Source of the DNA: a virus
Virus record (IMG/VR): IMGVR_UViG_3300037963_001253
Location: 35,207 to 84,618 of that record
DNA length: 49,412 nucleotides
Reading direction: 5' to 3' (one strand)
Shown: in pieces, positions 1 to 9,890 of the stretch
Position numbering within the stretch: position 1 is the stretch's first letter
How the letters are laid out: every line of letters starts with the position of its first letter
The notes under the pieces: model-generated
The model's input: only the letters and a program-made list of their open reading frames with translations
Databases searched by the model: none
Told to the model about the DNA's origin: nothing
Translations under genes and position numbers: made by a program

Positions 1-3000
1 TTTAAAGATGTATCTATTCCGATTAAGGTGTCATCATCTTTAGCTACTAATCCAGCTGTAGAAGTAAATGCAGTTGGTGTTACATCTGTGTCTGCCACTG
101 CACTCCAGTTTGTAGTATCTATATTCCATTTCTTAAATACAGTTCCGTTCCAAGCATATAGTGTACTTGGTCCCACTGCAGGTTTAGAATCTACTGGAAG
201 TCCAGGAATTAAAACAGGAGTATAATATCCAACTAAGTTTAAAGGCTGTCCGTCAGGAGTGTAGTCTGGTTGACCTTCCCCTCGTGTATTATAAATTCGT
301 ACTTCGTTAGCTGACGTGTTCAATAATAATCCTGCACATTCTTCCAGTTCTCCTGTATAGAAAGTAGTTGTTGTTGTAACAGTAGTACACTCTTCTACAT
401 TTACCACTTGTCCATCTACAATATAGTATACTGTTCCTAATCCTACAATTGCACCTGGGTCTTGTTCTAAAGTTAAACTATACCATCCATCTGGTACTAC
501 ATTACAACTATTATCTGATAAGAAATATACTATTTTTCCTAGTAAGTTTGGAGCTTGTGATGCCTCAGTAGAAGGGGCATCAAACTCTACAGGGAAACTT
601 ATAGGTAACACTGCTCCTGCTGATCCTGCAACTAACGACTGTGCAGCACATGCATTCTGTAGTGTTTGATTAGTTATAACTGGAGATCCTCCCACTGTTT
701 GATATCCTTCTACAAATCTATAATTTGCATTTAGTCCACTTGGTCTAGAGCATATAGTTGTAGTTGTAGGGTCGGGTACTGTTATGTATCCTACACCATC
801 TATTTCACAACCCAACTCTTCTACCAGTGCAATATCAAAGTCACAATCTGGAACATATGCAGTGGTGGTAGTTGTTGTAAATAAAGGATTACCAGTTGTA
901 GTGGTAGTTGTTGTTAGCTCCACTGGAGGTCCTAATTCACCTACTACTACTTCTAATTGAGGATCTTCTTTATCAATTCTACTTCTATCTGGAGTTTCTA
1001 AAATAGCTGTAAAATTAGTACAACAGTTATTTATACCAGAATAGTAGAAGTTATTTTCTCCAATGTAGAAGTTAGGCAGGTAAGAGTGGAAAGATATCCA
1101 ACTCTTTGTACTAAAGTCAAAAGATATAGTCCAAGACTTATTACAGAAATATTCTTTATCAAATAAGAAAACTTCTTTTTTAGTAGACTCAGTCTCTTGA
1201 ATATAGAAATAGTTACCCTCTACATCATACTGAACTTCATCGTTAATTGGAATATAGTCTAGTTTAGTTATTATAATCCTGTCGAACTTACTATCGTATA
1301 CTCCATGTAATCCTATTCCAGCAAAGTGGTTATCTGTATTTACATCTGGGAAGTATTCTAATATCTCAAACGGTAAATGATTTGTCATGTATCTATTTAC
1401 ACCAGATCCAAACTTAGTAAGATCTAAAGCTTTTGCTCCAGACATTAAGAATATCTGTCCTCTTTTAGCATCTGCTGTAACTGCACCATATGGAATTTTT
1501 AATAAGAACTTGTTTTGAGATCCTACATAACCTAGATCTGTTTCTGCAAAATCTACAGGAGGAGCTCCATCGAATAATCTAGGGTTACCAATATATGCTG
1601 CTTGTGGGTTGCTAGTATCAATTGTTAATAACTTGTTATAAAGCAGTGCTTTGTTATCAAATCTTGCAAGTACAGCTCTGTCCATCATTCCATCTAGAGA
1701 TGTAAGATTACCATAGTTCTGTGGGAAGTCATGGAAAGAAAGGGCTCTGTATACTAACCAGTTATTTACCTTATTATCTGCACTATCTCCTTGGGTGTCA
1801 GAGTAAATAGCTCTAAAGGGGAAGAAAGTAAAACATAATTCTTCTTCCCAATCAGGAGGTAGTTGACTAAATACATTCTCTTTATTTTGTTTAGAGAATG
1901 TAACATTATAATAATATGTATTGTCTTGAGCAATAGGTACATTCTTTTCTTGTAACCAATCATCAGGTATACCTGAACTTACATGTGGCCAGAAGTCTCC
2001 TTCCTTAGTGTTAAAAGCCTGTCTTAGATCTGTATTATATATAGTTTCACAATAGAAATTAGGAATACCATAAGCAAACAAATACATATATCCATCATAG
2101 AATGTTCTTAAAGAACCAGGTCCAGATGTATATAGAGCTGGATTGTTAGGACAATCAAAGTTATTTGCTTTTATAGAAATTATATTTCTTAAAAGTTTTT
2201 GATCACTACTACCAGCGTTAGCAACATAATCAGATAAAATAGATCTAGCTGAATGCCAGAACTTAGGATAAGCAACATTACCTAGTTCATCATAGAATAC
2301 ATCGGAATCATTAGGTGCACCCACTCTATTATCTATAAAGAACGGTAATTTAGTTTTAAAACTAAACCTTGATATGAATACATCTCCACCAAAGAATGTG
2401 TCTTTTCCTGATGCAGGTGATACTAATTTATTATAACCTGTATCTATTCTAGTAAACGAGTTTATCTGACCCCATTGATTAGGTATAATGTTCTTCATTG
2501 ATCCATAGTAGGAAACAACTTTGATGTCTTCTTCTCTTTCAGGTTTATCACAATTACCCACCTCACCTATATTAAATCTAGAAAACTCCACCATACTAGA
2601 AGTTCCATCAGGAGCTGCTAAACTTGGAGTATTCTGTGGTAAAGGGAAGTTATCTATTTCAACATCATTTATACCAGACTGTTTAGTTTTTATATAAACT
2701 GAGGATTCTCTATTCCAGTTGTTTATAGGATAGTCATTGTTATTAAATGATTGGACTCCTGGTATGAGATATCTTGTCAGATCTATTTCTCTTTGTTTTA
2801 TTCCTCCATCTGTATTGTTGTCAATAGGAAAAGAATAATCGTAGTTAGCTCTAGAGTTGAAAGACATTCCATAGTTAGCTCTAGTAATACCATTTACATA
2901 TATAGTTAGATACGATTGATACACCGTAAACATAACTCCAGCATTGAAAGGATTGGTAAGATCTGCTATATCTTCTGAACTTTTTAATGCATCTTCTTGA

Positions 3001-6000
3001 GCTTCTTTAGTAATAAGTTTGTACTTAGCATTATCCTCCACTTGTACAAAGTGAGCTTTACCTCCTCCAAACATTACACTTTCTAGTTTTATTACACTTC
3101 CTAAGAAAGGTTGCCCGAAAGATGTATCAGGAGAATTAAACACCATTTTGTCTAAAATGTTTTTAGCTTCTTCTGCATCCAATCCCTCTAATGGTGTAAT
3201 AGGTATATCTTTATCACATTGTAAACAAGATCTTCTACCTAATCTACCAAATAATCCAGGAAAAAACTGTCCTCCATTAAGTGTCTCATCAAGATTATCA
3301 GCAGGTCTAAAGACTTCATAACCTACTGGACCTAGGTTATTGAGATCCGTATTTCTTGCCCATATAACTGGATTAGGATTAGTAGGTAGTCCAAATGCTA
3401 TTTCATCCTGCCCTTCCTCAGGTTGCACACAACTTTGTGCTGTGTATTGACCAGTGTTATTTAAATCACCAACAGTTTCTGTTACTAAATAATCTGGGTT
3501 TGTTATTACTGTAACATTTCCAGCCTCATCCACTTCACATGAGTTTGCTATGGGGTTAATTCCAATCTGAGGACTGGCGTTTGGTGCTTGGTCAAAAGCT
3601 GTAGGTTTCCATGCATGTGTACGTCCATATTGATCAAGGCCTTGATTACCACCAAACCACACAAATGGATCAATACTATCGTAATCTAGTAAGGGGTCAA
3701 CAGGTGTAATTACATTTTCTTCTGCTACATTCCCTATATCAAAAGCACAAAAAGCATACACCCATCTTTCCGATTTAATATTAAAGTCAGCATTTATGTT
3801 ATTAAATGGATTATACCATCTTGCTCTATATCCACCAGTTCTACATGCAGACGTAAGTCTCCATACATCATAGTCTCCTGGACCAATGGTCATTCTACCT
3901 TTTAACCAGACGGGTCTTGTTCTAGAACAAACTTCTATAACACACCCTTTATTTATATAGGCTTCAGTTCTTTTTCCATTATTTACAGAAGTGTATGTAA
4001 ATACTCCCACATTTTCTAGTTCAGGTATTGTGAATCTATCGCAGTTTTCCTCATTTGGATTACACTCTGCCATCTCTGCATCAGGTGGAAGATATACTAA
4101 ATAAGGTTTAGATTGTCCATCTCCATTCCATGCATTGTTATTTTCCTGTACAAAAGAATCTGTTCCACTAACCTGGTTGTAAGGATAGTTTGGGTAGTAG
4201 TATTCATCATCGTCTCTAACATACTTATTTACATTTCTAAGAATACCTTTTGCTATTACTGATCTGTTAGTACTACGATCTCCTCTAACTATCTTATACG
4301 CAACAATATCATCTTTTTGTTCTTGAGTAAGATTAGAGTTGTGTATAAGATTAAAAATCTGAGCATTATCTATTCTCACTCCTATAGGAAATATTGCATC
4401 ATCCTGCATTACAGGAGCAATGTTGTCTCCATCATATACTATTTCTCCATTCTCTATAATAGGACTGACTAATACATCTGGAAACTTATGGTGTCTTATT
4501 TTCTTTCCAGCCAAATCTCCCCACACATCATCATTACATGGGTATTCTTCTGTAGATTCCCAGTATGCAAAGTTTCCATACTCCCAAGGTCCTTTGTAGT
4601 TAGCTGATGAATTTCCTGGAGCTGATGTTCCCACTACAAAAGCGTTGTTATATATTTTCCAGTATTGGCTATATCCTATACCTGCACTAAAGTAATCTGG
4701 TTCTCCAATAAAATCATTGTTTGTACTTGGTACATCTGGTTGAGGATTTAAGTTTTCAGGACCTGGTATATGAAATGAATCTGTCTGTTTTCCGTTCTTT
4801 AATAAGAATACTATATCGAATGCATAAACTTCATCACGCATGTACCCACGATAGTTTATAGCATTTAGCTCATTAGCATAGTTTTCACTCGCTGGTATTC
4901 TATAAGTTTCCCACTGTAAAGTTATTTTACTAGCTATTTGTTGATAGTTTATTCTGTCTACTGAAGTAAGGTTACTCCAAATCAGAGTATCTTGAGCTGA
5001 AGTCAAGTCTTGTGCTACATCATAGTATGGATACTTTTCAAAGATGTCAGCAATCGATAATTGAATAGGAGTTTGATCTGTTCCGGTATATATAATATCC
5101 TCTGCGTCCTCTGTTATACTGTATGTACCTACTAGTTCTACAGAAGTAATATTATTTATAGTTTTAATTACAGCTAAGTTAAAGTGCTCAAACTGTCCAG
5201 TCGTATCTAGATTAAATACTTTTACTTTTATAGACTTACCCACAGGGTAGTCAAAGTTTACACTGGTTATTAAAGGATCAGCAATAGGACAAGGATTAGT
5301 AACAGAGTAGTAAGAAGTTAAATCGTTACCAGCTGCATCTGAATATTGTACTGCAAACTGGTAGACTCCAGCAGTTAACTGTCCAATGTTGTCTACTTCT
5401 TCTACATCTAAAAAAGGAATACTAAAGTTAGGTTGTATCTTTAATTGATTACAATCAAGATTATTACTATACACTGCATCACCACAATTAGGTGATCCAC
5501 TTATTAGTTCGTAAGGGACGTTATCTATGTCTAGATATCTTCTAGGATTTAATCCATCAGTCCAATATATCTCTGTAGTACAGTTTGTTATTCTGTGTAC
5601 TACTTTATGTATAGGATTATTAAGGTTAAAGTTTAAACAATCCGCATTTACAAGAGTTTGATATTGACAATCATTATTAAACATGAAGCCAATCTCACTC
5701 TTACCTTGAACTGGGTTTACTAAGAAGAATATGTTTTTCTTTTTCTCGGGGATAGTGTGCTTTCCAATTAATTCATAACCATCTGGAAAGCTGAAGCATG
5801 GTTCGTTACCAGGTTCATTTTGATAGTTTACAGAACTAGAATCAAAGTTTTCAACTGTTGCGTTTAAAGCATAAGTTAGGCTTCCTGTCTTAACTTGGTT
5901 TATTGTACTGTCCATATTAAGACCAGTGGTGGCTTGATTATATTCTAATCTTACCTGCCCTTTCTGAGCTTTATCATCCTTTTTAGCCGCAGTAGCTTGT

Positions 6001-6038
6001 TTCTTTTTTGCGTCTTCTATTTCTTTTCTAGTAGCCAT
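1..6038 (-). CDS. Giant crAss-like tail (stabilisation/muzzle-type) protein, 3' end outside window
   Basis: The reading frame is open from an ATG at 6038 to the left edge without a stop, so at least 2012 residues are present and the C terminus is missing. The N terminus is Lys/Ala/Gln-rich; the rest is beta-rich with many Asn, Tyr and Pro. In Crassvirales a very large protein directly downstream of the tail tubular gene forms the distal tail (called tail stabilisation or muzzle protein), and position and size fit that role; the name rests on context rather than on a motif. Two poly-Thr linkers appear near the end of the visible part (residues about 1707-1726 and 1883-1892), with short Cys-containing segments beside them, as in the fibre-block proteins at 10-19 kb. 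It starts 11 bases after the preceding stop and must share the leftward transcript of the tail genes. Confidence 0.75.
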   Translation of the reverse strand, partial: MATRKEIEDAKKKQATAAKKDDKAQKGQVRLEYNQATTGLNMDSTINQVKTGSLTYALNATVENFDSSSVNYQNEPGNEPCFSFPDGYELIGKHTIPEKKKNIFFLVNPVQGKSEIGFMFNNDCQYQTLVNADCLNFNLNNPIHKVVHRITNCTTEIYWTDGLNPRRYLDIDNVPYELISGSPNCGDAVYSNNLDCNQLKIQPNFSIPFLDVEEVDNIGQLTAGVYQFAVQYSDAAGNDLTSYYSVTNPCPIADPLITSVNFDYPVGKSIKVKVFNLDTTGQFEHFNLAVIKTINNITSVELVGTYSITEDAEDIIYTGTDQTPIQLSIADIFEKYPYYDVAQDLTSAQDTLIWSNLTSVDRINYQQIASKITLQWETYRIPASENYANELNAINYRGYMRDEVYAFDIVFLLKNGKQTDSFHIPGPENLNPQPDVPSTNNDFIGEPDYFSAGIGYSQYWKIYNNAFVVGTSAPGNSSANYKGPWEYGNFAYWESTEEYPCNDDVWGDLAGKKIRHHKFPDVLVSPIIENGEIVYDGDNIAPVMQDDAIFPIGVRIDNAQIFNLIHNSNLTQEQKDDIVAYKIVRGDRSTNRSVIAKGILRNVNKYVRDDDEYYYPNYPYNQVSGTDSFVQENNNAWNGDGQSKPYLVYLPPDAEMAECNPNEENCDRFTIPELENVGVFTYTSVNNGKRTEAYINKGCVIEVCSRTRPVWLKGRMTIGPGDYDVWRLTSACRTGGYRARWYNPFNNINADFNIKSERWVYAFCAFDIGNVAEENVITPVDPLLDYDSIDPFVWFGGNQGLDQYGRTHAWKPTAFDQAPNASPQIGINPIANSCEVDEAGNVTVITNPDYLVTETVGDLNNTGQYTAQSCVQPEEGQDEIAFGLPTNPNPVIWARNTDLNNLGPVGYEVFRPADNLDETLNGGQFFPGLFGRLGRRSCLQCDKDIPITPLEGLDAEEAKNILDKMVFNSPDTSFGQPFLGSVIKLESVMFGGGKAHFVQVEDNAKYKLITKEAQEDALKSSEDIADLTNPFNAGVMFTVYQSYLTIYVNGITRANYGMSFNSRANYDYSFPIDNNTDGGIKQREIDLTRYLIPGVQSFNNNDYPINNWNRESSVYIKTKQSGINDVEIDNFPLPQNTPSLAAPDGTSSMVEFSRFNIGEVGNCDKPEREEDIKVVSYYGSMKNIIPNQWGQINSFTRIDTGYNKLVSPASGKDTFFGGDVFISRFSFKTKLPFFIDNRVGAPNDSDVFYDELGNVAYPKFWHSARSILSDYVANAGSSDQKLLRNIISIKANNFDCPNNPALYTSGPGSLRTFYDGYMYLFAYGIPNFYCETIYNTDLRQAFNTKEGDFWPHVSSGIPDDWLQEKNVPIAQDNTYYYNVTFSKQNKENVFSQLPPDWEEELCFTFFPFRAIYSDTQGDSADNKVNNWLVYRALSFHDFPQNYGNLTSLDGMMDRAVLARFDNKALLYNKLLTIDTSNPQAAYIGNPRLFDGAPPVDFAETDLGYVGSQNKFLLKIPYGAVTADAKRGQIFLMSGAKALDLTKFGSGVNRYMTNHLPFEILEYFPDVNTDNHFAGIGLHGVYDSKFDRIIITKLDYIPINDEVQYDVEGNYFYIQETESTKKEVFLFDKEYFCNKSWTISFDFSTKSWISFHSYLPNFYIGENNFYYSGINNCCTNFTAILETPDRSRIDKEDPQLEVVVGELGPPVELTTTTTTTGNPLFTTTTTTAYVPDCDFDIALVEELGCEIDGVGYITVPDPTTTTICSRPSGLNANYRFVEGYQTVGGSPVITNQTLQNACAAQSLVAGSAGAVLPISFPVEFDAPSTEASQAPNLLGKIVYFLSDNSCNVVPDGWYSLTLEQDPGAIVGLGTVYYIVDGQVVNVEECTTVTTTTTFYTGELEECAGLLLNTSANEVRIYNTRGEGQPDYTPDGQPLNLVGYYTPVLIPGLPVDSKPAVGPSTLYAWNGTVFKKWNIDTTNWSAVADTDVTPTAFTSTAGLVAKDDDTLIGIDTSL
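861..918 (-). repeat. Poly-Thr coding tract in giant tail protein
   Basis: Runs of ACT/ACA codons encode two blocks of six to seven threonines separated by a Gly-Asn-Pro-Leu-Phe spacer. A second, shorter Thr run is encoded at about 364-390. Both look like flexible linkers between small C-terminal modules. Confidence 0.7.
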
Positions 6039-6048
6039 AAACTATTTA

Positions 6049-7056
6049 TTAACTAGACCATCCATTACGTCTCCACCATAGATTAGAGTATCTACCTGAT
6101 GCTTGAGACATAGCGTTAGGAAGTTCGTACTTGTTGTTTCTGTTAAGATCTCTTATAACTCTTCTCTGTTTTTCGTAGGACGTTTGTTTCTTTATTTCAA
6201 TCTCTGCTAATACATAAGCCTCATCTGACATGGCCTTATGGTAAGCTAACTTAGTTTGTAGTTGATTAAAAGTTTCATCATTTGTCTGGTTAGTTAATGT
6301 TTCAAATACTTTAAATTTAATAAAAGCTTCAATGTATTCTCTTACACGATAGTTATCGGGAACTAGTTGGTTCCCTGTGTTGTCGTACTCTGTAGCATAG
6401 AATACTAGATGTACCATACCTTTTCTAAAGTTGGTTACAAACTTATTGTCTCTTATATCAAAAGAATCATAACTAGATGATCCAGGTGTGAACTCACGAC
6501 CATATAGAGCAGATTGATTATATCTGTCCCAAGAGTCTGTATAACTTACATCACAATGTTTACGTGTAGATATGTTTCCTGGTTTAAGAAGATAAGTTCT
6601 TCTCCAAGCTCTAGGTATTTCACTATTTGTTTTATAGACTGCTTGTACTACTTCAGGCATACATGTTCCATCACAATTAGGATGTTGACACTTAGGGTTG
6701 TTACATGGAGTGCCACCAATAGTTAAAGGGGCCACCTGAATAGTTGTAGCATTAGCTGCTTGAGTGTAGAATGATGATGCTGCTGGATAGGGATTTCCTG
6801 GTATCACAGCACACATCCATGCCTCTCTTACCGCATGAAAATTATCTGGTAACCTTGCTTCAAAGTCTTCTATAAACAATGCTTCGGTAGTAATTTTATA
6901 GGTAGTCTTACCTAACTTTCTTAAACACTTGTCTAAGTAAGTAGGAAATAATAAATCATCTACAGCACCAGTATCAAAGTAACTTTTAAGTTCTTCTTTT
7001 ACTGTAGCGTATAGAGGCTCTGGGGATACAAAATCGTATTTATAATAGTATGACAT
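6049..7056 (-). CDS. Tail tubular protein (P22 gp4-like ring), crAss Ttub family
   Basis: This 335-residue protein begins with a segment I recognise as highly conserved in crAss-like phages: a Phe-Val-Ser-Pro-Glu-Pro-Leu-Tyr motif at residues 9-16, then Val-Asp-Asp-Leu, Cys-Leu-x-Lys-Leu-Gly and Ala-Arg-Leu-Pro-Asp-Asn-Phe by residue 76. Family members form one of the rings joining portal to tail and are distantly related to P22 gp4. A Cys/His cluster (Cys-Asn-Asn-Pro-Lys-Cys-Gln-His and Cys-Asp-Gly-Thr-Cys, about residues 118-132) looks like a small metal site. The C-terminal third is helical and Lys/Arg-rich. It follows the IHF-like gene by 3 bases and precedes the giant tail gene by 10, so the three are co-transcribed. 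Confidence 0.85.
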   Translation of the reverse strand: MSYYYKYDFVSPEPLYATVKEELKSYFDTGAVDDLLFPTYLDKCLRKLGKTTYKITTEALFIEDFEARLPDNFHAVREAWMCAVIPGNPYPAASSFYTQAANATTIQVAPLTIGGTPCNNPKCQHPNCDGTCMPEVVQAVYKTNSEIPRAWRRTYLLKPGNISTRKHCDVSYTDSWDRYNQSALYGREFTPGSSSYDSFDIRDNKFVTNFRKGMVHLVFYATEYDNTGNQLVPDNYRVREYIEAFIKFKVFETLTNQTNDETFNQLQTKLAYHKAMSDEAYVLAEIEIKKQTSYEKQRRVIRDLNRNNKYELPNAMSQASGRYSNLWWRRNGWSS

Positions 7057-7059
7057 AAC

Positions 7060-7539
7060 TTATTTTTTCCATTCATGATACATATGTTGGTATTTAGAGT
7101 CTGCTTTTAAATAGTGAGATAGATCTCTAGAAGTTCTTCTAGAAGGTTTAAAGTACCAAAGATCTGAGTTTCTGAATCTAGCACTTTGTTTAAACCACAT
7201 CCATCCAAAAAAATATCCTTCTGTATGGTAATTAAAGTTATAAATAACCTTTCCTTTTTCTCTCGTCTTCTGCCAATCTATAGGAAGATTTATAAACTCC
7301 TTTCCATTTACTCCTTTAGTTCTTTTTCTTTTCTTCTTATTTATTGAAAACTCTCCAAAACCTGTTGGTAGTTTTTCTTTCTCTCCTGTTTCTAAGATGT
7401 AGTATTTGAATGACTCATTAAAAGCATAAACAATATTTCTCCACTCATCGAAAGTAAGGGATACTAAGGGGTGTTTCTTACAGAAGTCCTCGTAATTATC
7501 TTTACTTGCACTTCGCCAGTCAACTGCTACTCTTGACAT
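7060..7539 (-). CDS. IHF/HU-like DNA-bending family protein of Crassvirales (tail-cluster copy)
   Basis: I place the start at 7539, giving 159 residues beginning Met-Ser-Arg-Val-Ala-Val-Asp-Trp. The longer frame from 7584 would overlap the upstream gene by 35 bases and adds residues that do not match the family. The core shows the IHF-type hairpin motif Lys-Leu-Pro-x-Gly-Phe-Gly-Glu-Phe followed by a Lys/Arg cluster. The second half, rich in Trp, Tyr and Arg, is the lineage-specific extension I recognise from crAss genomes. Crassvirales usually carry an IHF-like gene next to the tail tubular gene, and that is the position here. DNA binding, structural use in the virion, or both are possible; the sequence does not decide. 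Confidence 0.75.
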   Translation of the reverse strand: MSRVAVDWRSASKDNYEDFCKKHPLVSLTFDEWRNIVYAFNESFKYYILETGEKEKLPTGFGEFSINKKKRKRTKGVNGKEFINLPIDWQKTREKGKVIYNFNYHTEGYFFGWMWFKQSARFRNSDLWYFKPSRRTSRDLSHYLKADSKYQHMYHEWKK

Positions 7540-7549
7540 ATATAGTTTT

Positions 7550-8278
7550 TTACTGAGTCGGTTGGGCATTTGGAGCTTGTCCATCTATACCCTCTTGAGT
7601 CATGTCGGTTTTAATTTGGAAGTATGTAGCTAGTAACTTCTGAGATACTAGTCCTAGAACTGAAGACTCTAGGTAGCCAGGAAGAGCATATTCCTTATCC
7701 AAAGGGTTTTTGCAATATTCTTCATCTGTAACTTCTACACCTCCACACTCACAATCTGAATACATAACTTCACTTGGTACATCTTCTTCAAAGAAAGCAG
7801 CTATTCTTATCGCTTTCAATAAAGGATTGTTTACATACAAGTATCCGTTTGATATCCAGAAGTAGTATTCATTTTTTACTACAGGTAGTTTTAATAAATT
7901 TAGATATCTATTTATTGTTATTTCTTTTAGTTTAGTTCCTTTTCCACCCATCGCATTGATAGAGTAGACTCCTTGTATTACATATTGATAGTTACCCTCT
8001 GATATTCTGGGTAACTTATTAACTGTTCTAGCTACATTGCAATCATCAGCAAATTCACAACAGTCAGAAATAGGCACTTCTTTCATTTCTAAACAAGGAA
8101 TAGTGGTATATAAAGTATCACTAGCCCATAACTTTCTTAAATTAGTTTCTCTTTTTATCAATAACTGAGACTGACTTCTTATCTCAGAAGCAATAACTCT
8201 GTCTGTGATAAGTGCATCAGTTGATAAAATTTTATGCGTTCCACGAACGTCTGAAACTAATTTTCTTAATGTTGCCAT
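7550..8278 (-). CDS. Conserved crAss neck/tail ring-like structural protein
   Basis: This 242-residue protein opens with a Thr-Leu-Arg-Lys-Leu-x-Ser-Asp-Val-Arg pattern and continues with Ser-Thr-Asp-Ala-Leu-Ile-Thr-Asp-Arg and Ile-Asn-Ala-Met-Gly-Gly-Lys-Gly. I recognise these as hallmarks of a core structural protein of crAss-like phages encoded beside the tail tubular gene. It has two Cys clusters (Cys-Cys at about 73-74; Cys-Glu-Cys near 177). The tail ends Gly-Gln-Ala-Pro-Asn-Ala. It overlaps the 67-aa gene upstream by 13 bases. A role as a ring at the portal-tail junction is inferred from neighbours and conservation; no enzymatic motif is visible. Confidence 0.72.
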   Translation of the reverse strand: MATLRKLVSDVRGTHKILSTDALITDRVIASEIRSQSQLLIKRETNLRKLWASDTLYTTIPCLEMKEVPISDCCEFADDCNVARTVNKLPRISEGNYQYVIQGVYSINAMGGKGTKLKEITINRYLNLLKLPVVKNEYYFWISNGYLYVNNPLLKAIRIAAFFEEDVPSEVMYSDCECGGVEVTDEEYCKNPLDKEYALPGYLESSVLGLVSQKLLATYFQIKTDMTQEGIDGQAPNAQPTQ

Positions 8279-8469
8279 AATTTTCTCTTGTCAAGCTCTC
8301 TCTGTATGACATTCTTTTTTCTTGTCATAGAGGGATTAGTTAATAGTTTTTTAAGTTCAGCAGTAGAAGTACTTGCAACTGTGTAATGTTTCCATTCCCA
8401 CTTCTGAAGCATTCTACCATTTGAATCTCTTAAATATTCTTTTGTGCTTGGTTTTAATTTTGGTGCCAT
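8266..8469 (-). CDS. Small basic conserved protein (67 aa) of the tail cluster
   Basis: A 67-residue, Lys-rich protein with a Thr-Lys-Glu-Tyr-Leu-Arg-Asp segment, a Trp-Glu-Trp-Lys-His-Tyr patch at 24-29 and a helical C terminus. Its start overlaps the end of the phosphoesterase gene by one base and its stop overlaps the next gene by 13, so translation is probably coupled. The aromatic/basic patch and helical tail would suit a small virion component packed against a ring, but I do not recognise a function. Confidence 0.6.
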   Translation of the reverse strand: MAPKLKPSTKEYLRDSNGRMLQKWEWKHYTVASTSTAELKKLLTNPSMTRKKNVIQRELDKRKLWQH

Positions 8470-9713
8470 TATATTCTTTCTTCAAATTCAGCTACCTTAC
8501 CTACCTTCTTATCATAGACTAAAGCTAAAGCAGCTCGTACACTGTGTACAAAATTATTATCTTTATGCCATCTATCTGCTCCAGATAAACTAGGCATCTG
8601 CTGTATTCTAACCCCTTTTATCTCTTTAGCCATGTAGTGATGTTTATCACCTGTATGTACTTCTCTATATGTAGCATCTCCAAACCATTTACTATAAGTT
8701 GGATGTGTTGCAAACAATAGAGGTAGGGCATCAATTTTACAGTTACCATGATGGAAACCAATAAATGTATTACCTACTACAGTAGCTTTTACCAGACCGT
8801 CTTCTCTTACAAAAGTTATATTGTCATCAGCTTTAAAATATATATCCAAAGCGTGAGCCAAATAGAAACCCTTTGTTCTGTCATGATTACCCTGTACAAG
8901 TATAACTTCTACATGCTCACAGTTTGCTTTTAGCATTTTGATTGTATCAACTAGAACATTAAATCCTTGTTCATACTCTGTAGCGTAGTCCATCATTATA
9001 TCCTGAGGAGTACCATTAGTAGTAGACTTGTGATAATTATCGGTGTGAAAGAAATCATTTGATATAGGAAAGACTATCTTGTTTATGTCATAAACTGATC
9101 TAACCTTTTCTGTTAGATTCTCTGCAACATCAAAGAATCTCATCACTCTAATACTTGGATCGTTATCTCCATCTACATGTCTCTTAGCTAAGTGATAATC
9201 CGAAATGGATAATTCAACATCTGCCCAGAGCTTTGATTGATCTTTATCTGGTGAAGGGATTGGAATGTAGTTTGATTTATAGTTCTCTAAGAACTTGCTG
9301 AAATCATCAGCTGTGTAATCTTTCGGGCCCTTTCTTCTAGAAAAGACTGAAGATGTGAACTTCCCACTGGGAAGAACCTTAGACCAATAGTTTGTAATAA
9401 CATATCTATCTAGGTCTATTTTATGTAATTCAGCTAACTCTTTATCACTTTTTGGTTCAAAGTCTAGAGTTATTGTGCTTTCTATTGTCCCTTGTTCATT
9501 ACTAACTTTTCTTACTGCATCTTCAAATTGTTTACTGTTAGTGGCCGTGCTTAAAAACTTTTCCCCCTCATCATATTTTTTTCCTTTTAGTTCTTTTTTT
9601 AATTCTTTTACTTCGTCAACTGTGATACCTAATTTATCAGCGTACCACTGTTCACTTCTTTTTCTTCTCAATAGCTCTTTTAGCTGATCAAGAAGGTTCT
9701 GATTCTCAGACAT
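8469..9713 (-). CDS. Calcineurin-like metallophosphoesterase with N-terminal HTH
   Basis: This 414-residue protein carries the di-metal phosphoesterase motifs in order: Asp172-x-His174, Asn219-Asp220, Gly275-Asn-His-Asp278, His321-His322-Gly, and Gly355-Asp-x-His-His359. Before the catalytic domain, residues 1-45 form a Glu/Lys-rich helix and a helix-turn-helix-like segment (Ala-Asp-Lys-Leu-Gly-Ile-Thr-x-x-Glu-Val), so it may act on or be recruited to nucleic acid. The closest general relatives are Mre11/SbcD-like and phage metallophosphoesterases; an exact substrate cannot be read off. It is the first gene after a tandem terminator and has its own promoter-like sequence, heading the tail-gene unit. 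It could process DNA during packaging or injection, but that is a guess. Confidence 0.82.
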   Translation of the reverse strand: MSENQNLLDQLKELLRRKRSEQWYADKLGITVDEVKELKKELKGKKYDEGEKFLSTATNSKQFEDAVRKVSNEQGTIESTITLDFEPKSDKELAELHKIDLDRYVITNYWSKVLPSGKFTSSVFSRRKGPKDYTADDFSKFLENYKSNYIPIPSPDKDQSKLWADVELSISDYHLAKRHVDGDNDPSIRVMRFFDVAENLTEKVRSVYDINKIVFPISNDFFHTDNYHKSTTNGTPQDIMMDYATEYEQGFNVLVDTIKMLKANCEHVEVILVQGNHDRTKGFYLAHALDIYFKADDNITFVREDGLVKATVVGNTFIGFHHGNCKIDALPLLFATHPTYSKWFGDATYREVHTGDKHHYMAKEIKGVRIQQMPSLSGADRWHKDNNFVHSVRAALALVYDKKVGKVAEFEERI

Positions 9714-9741
9714 ATATATCGTATTTAATTAGAAAATATCT

Positions 9742-9772
9742 CAAAGATAGAGAAATTATTTGATTTAACATA
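9742..9772 (-). promoter_or_regulatory. Bacteroidota-type promoter for the metallophosphoesterase-tail unit
   Basis: On the minus strand TATG (9772-9769), 19 bases, then TATCTTTG (9749-9742) match the pattern TTTG-N19-TAnnTTTG with one mismatch in the distal box. The predicted start is near 9735, about 22 bases before the ATG. It lies just downstream of two terminator hairpins, which is where a new unit should begin. Confidence 0.6.
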
Positions 9773-9821
9773 AAAAACTTAACCATCAGGGTTATTCTTT
9801 ATAATTAGTTTGGTTATAAAT

Positions 9822-9882
9822 AAAAACTCCCAAGGGCGTTATAGCCCCTAGGAGAAGTCCTTAAAACCAACAAAAAGGACTT
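9822..9882 (-). terminator. Tandem terminator hairpins after the fibre block
   Basis: Reading leftward, the first hairpin pairs AAGTCCTT with AAGGACTT (9875-9882 and 9855-9862). The second is an 11-pair stem (9844-9854 with 9827-9837, two G-T pairs) with a 6-base loop, followed by TTTTT. It closes the transcript of the 21-9.9 kb block. The first hairpin also has a T run on the plus strand and could stop antisense transcription. Confidence 0.85.
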
Positions 9883-9890
9883 TTTATATC

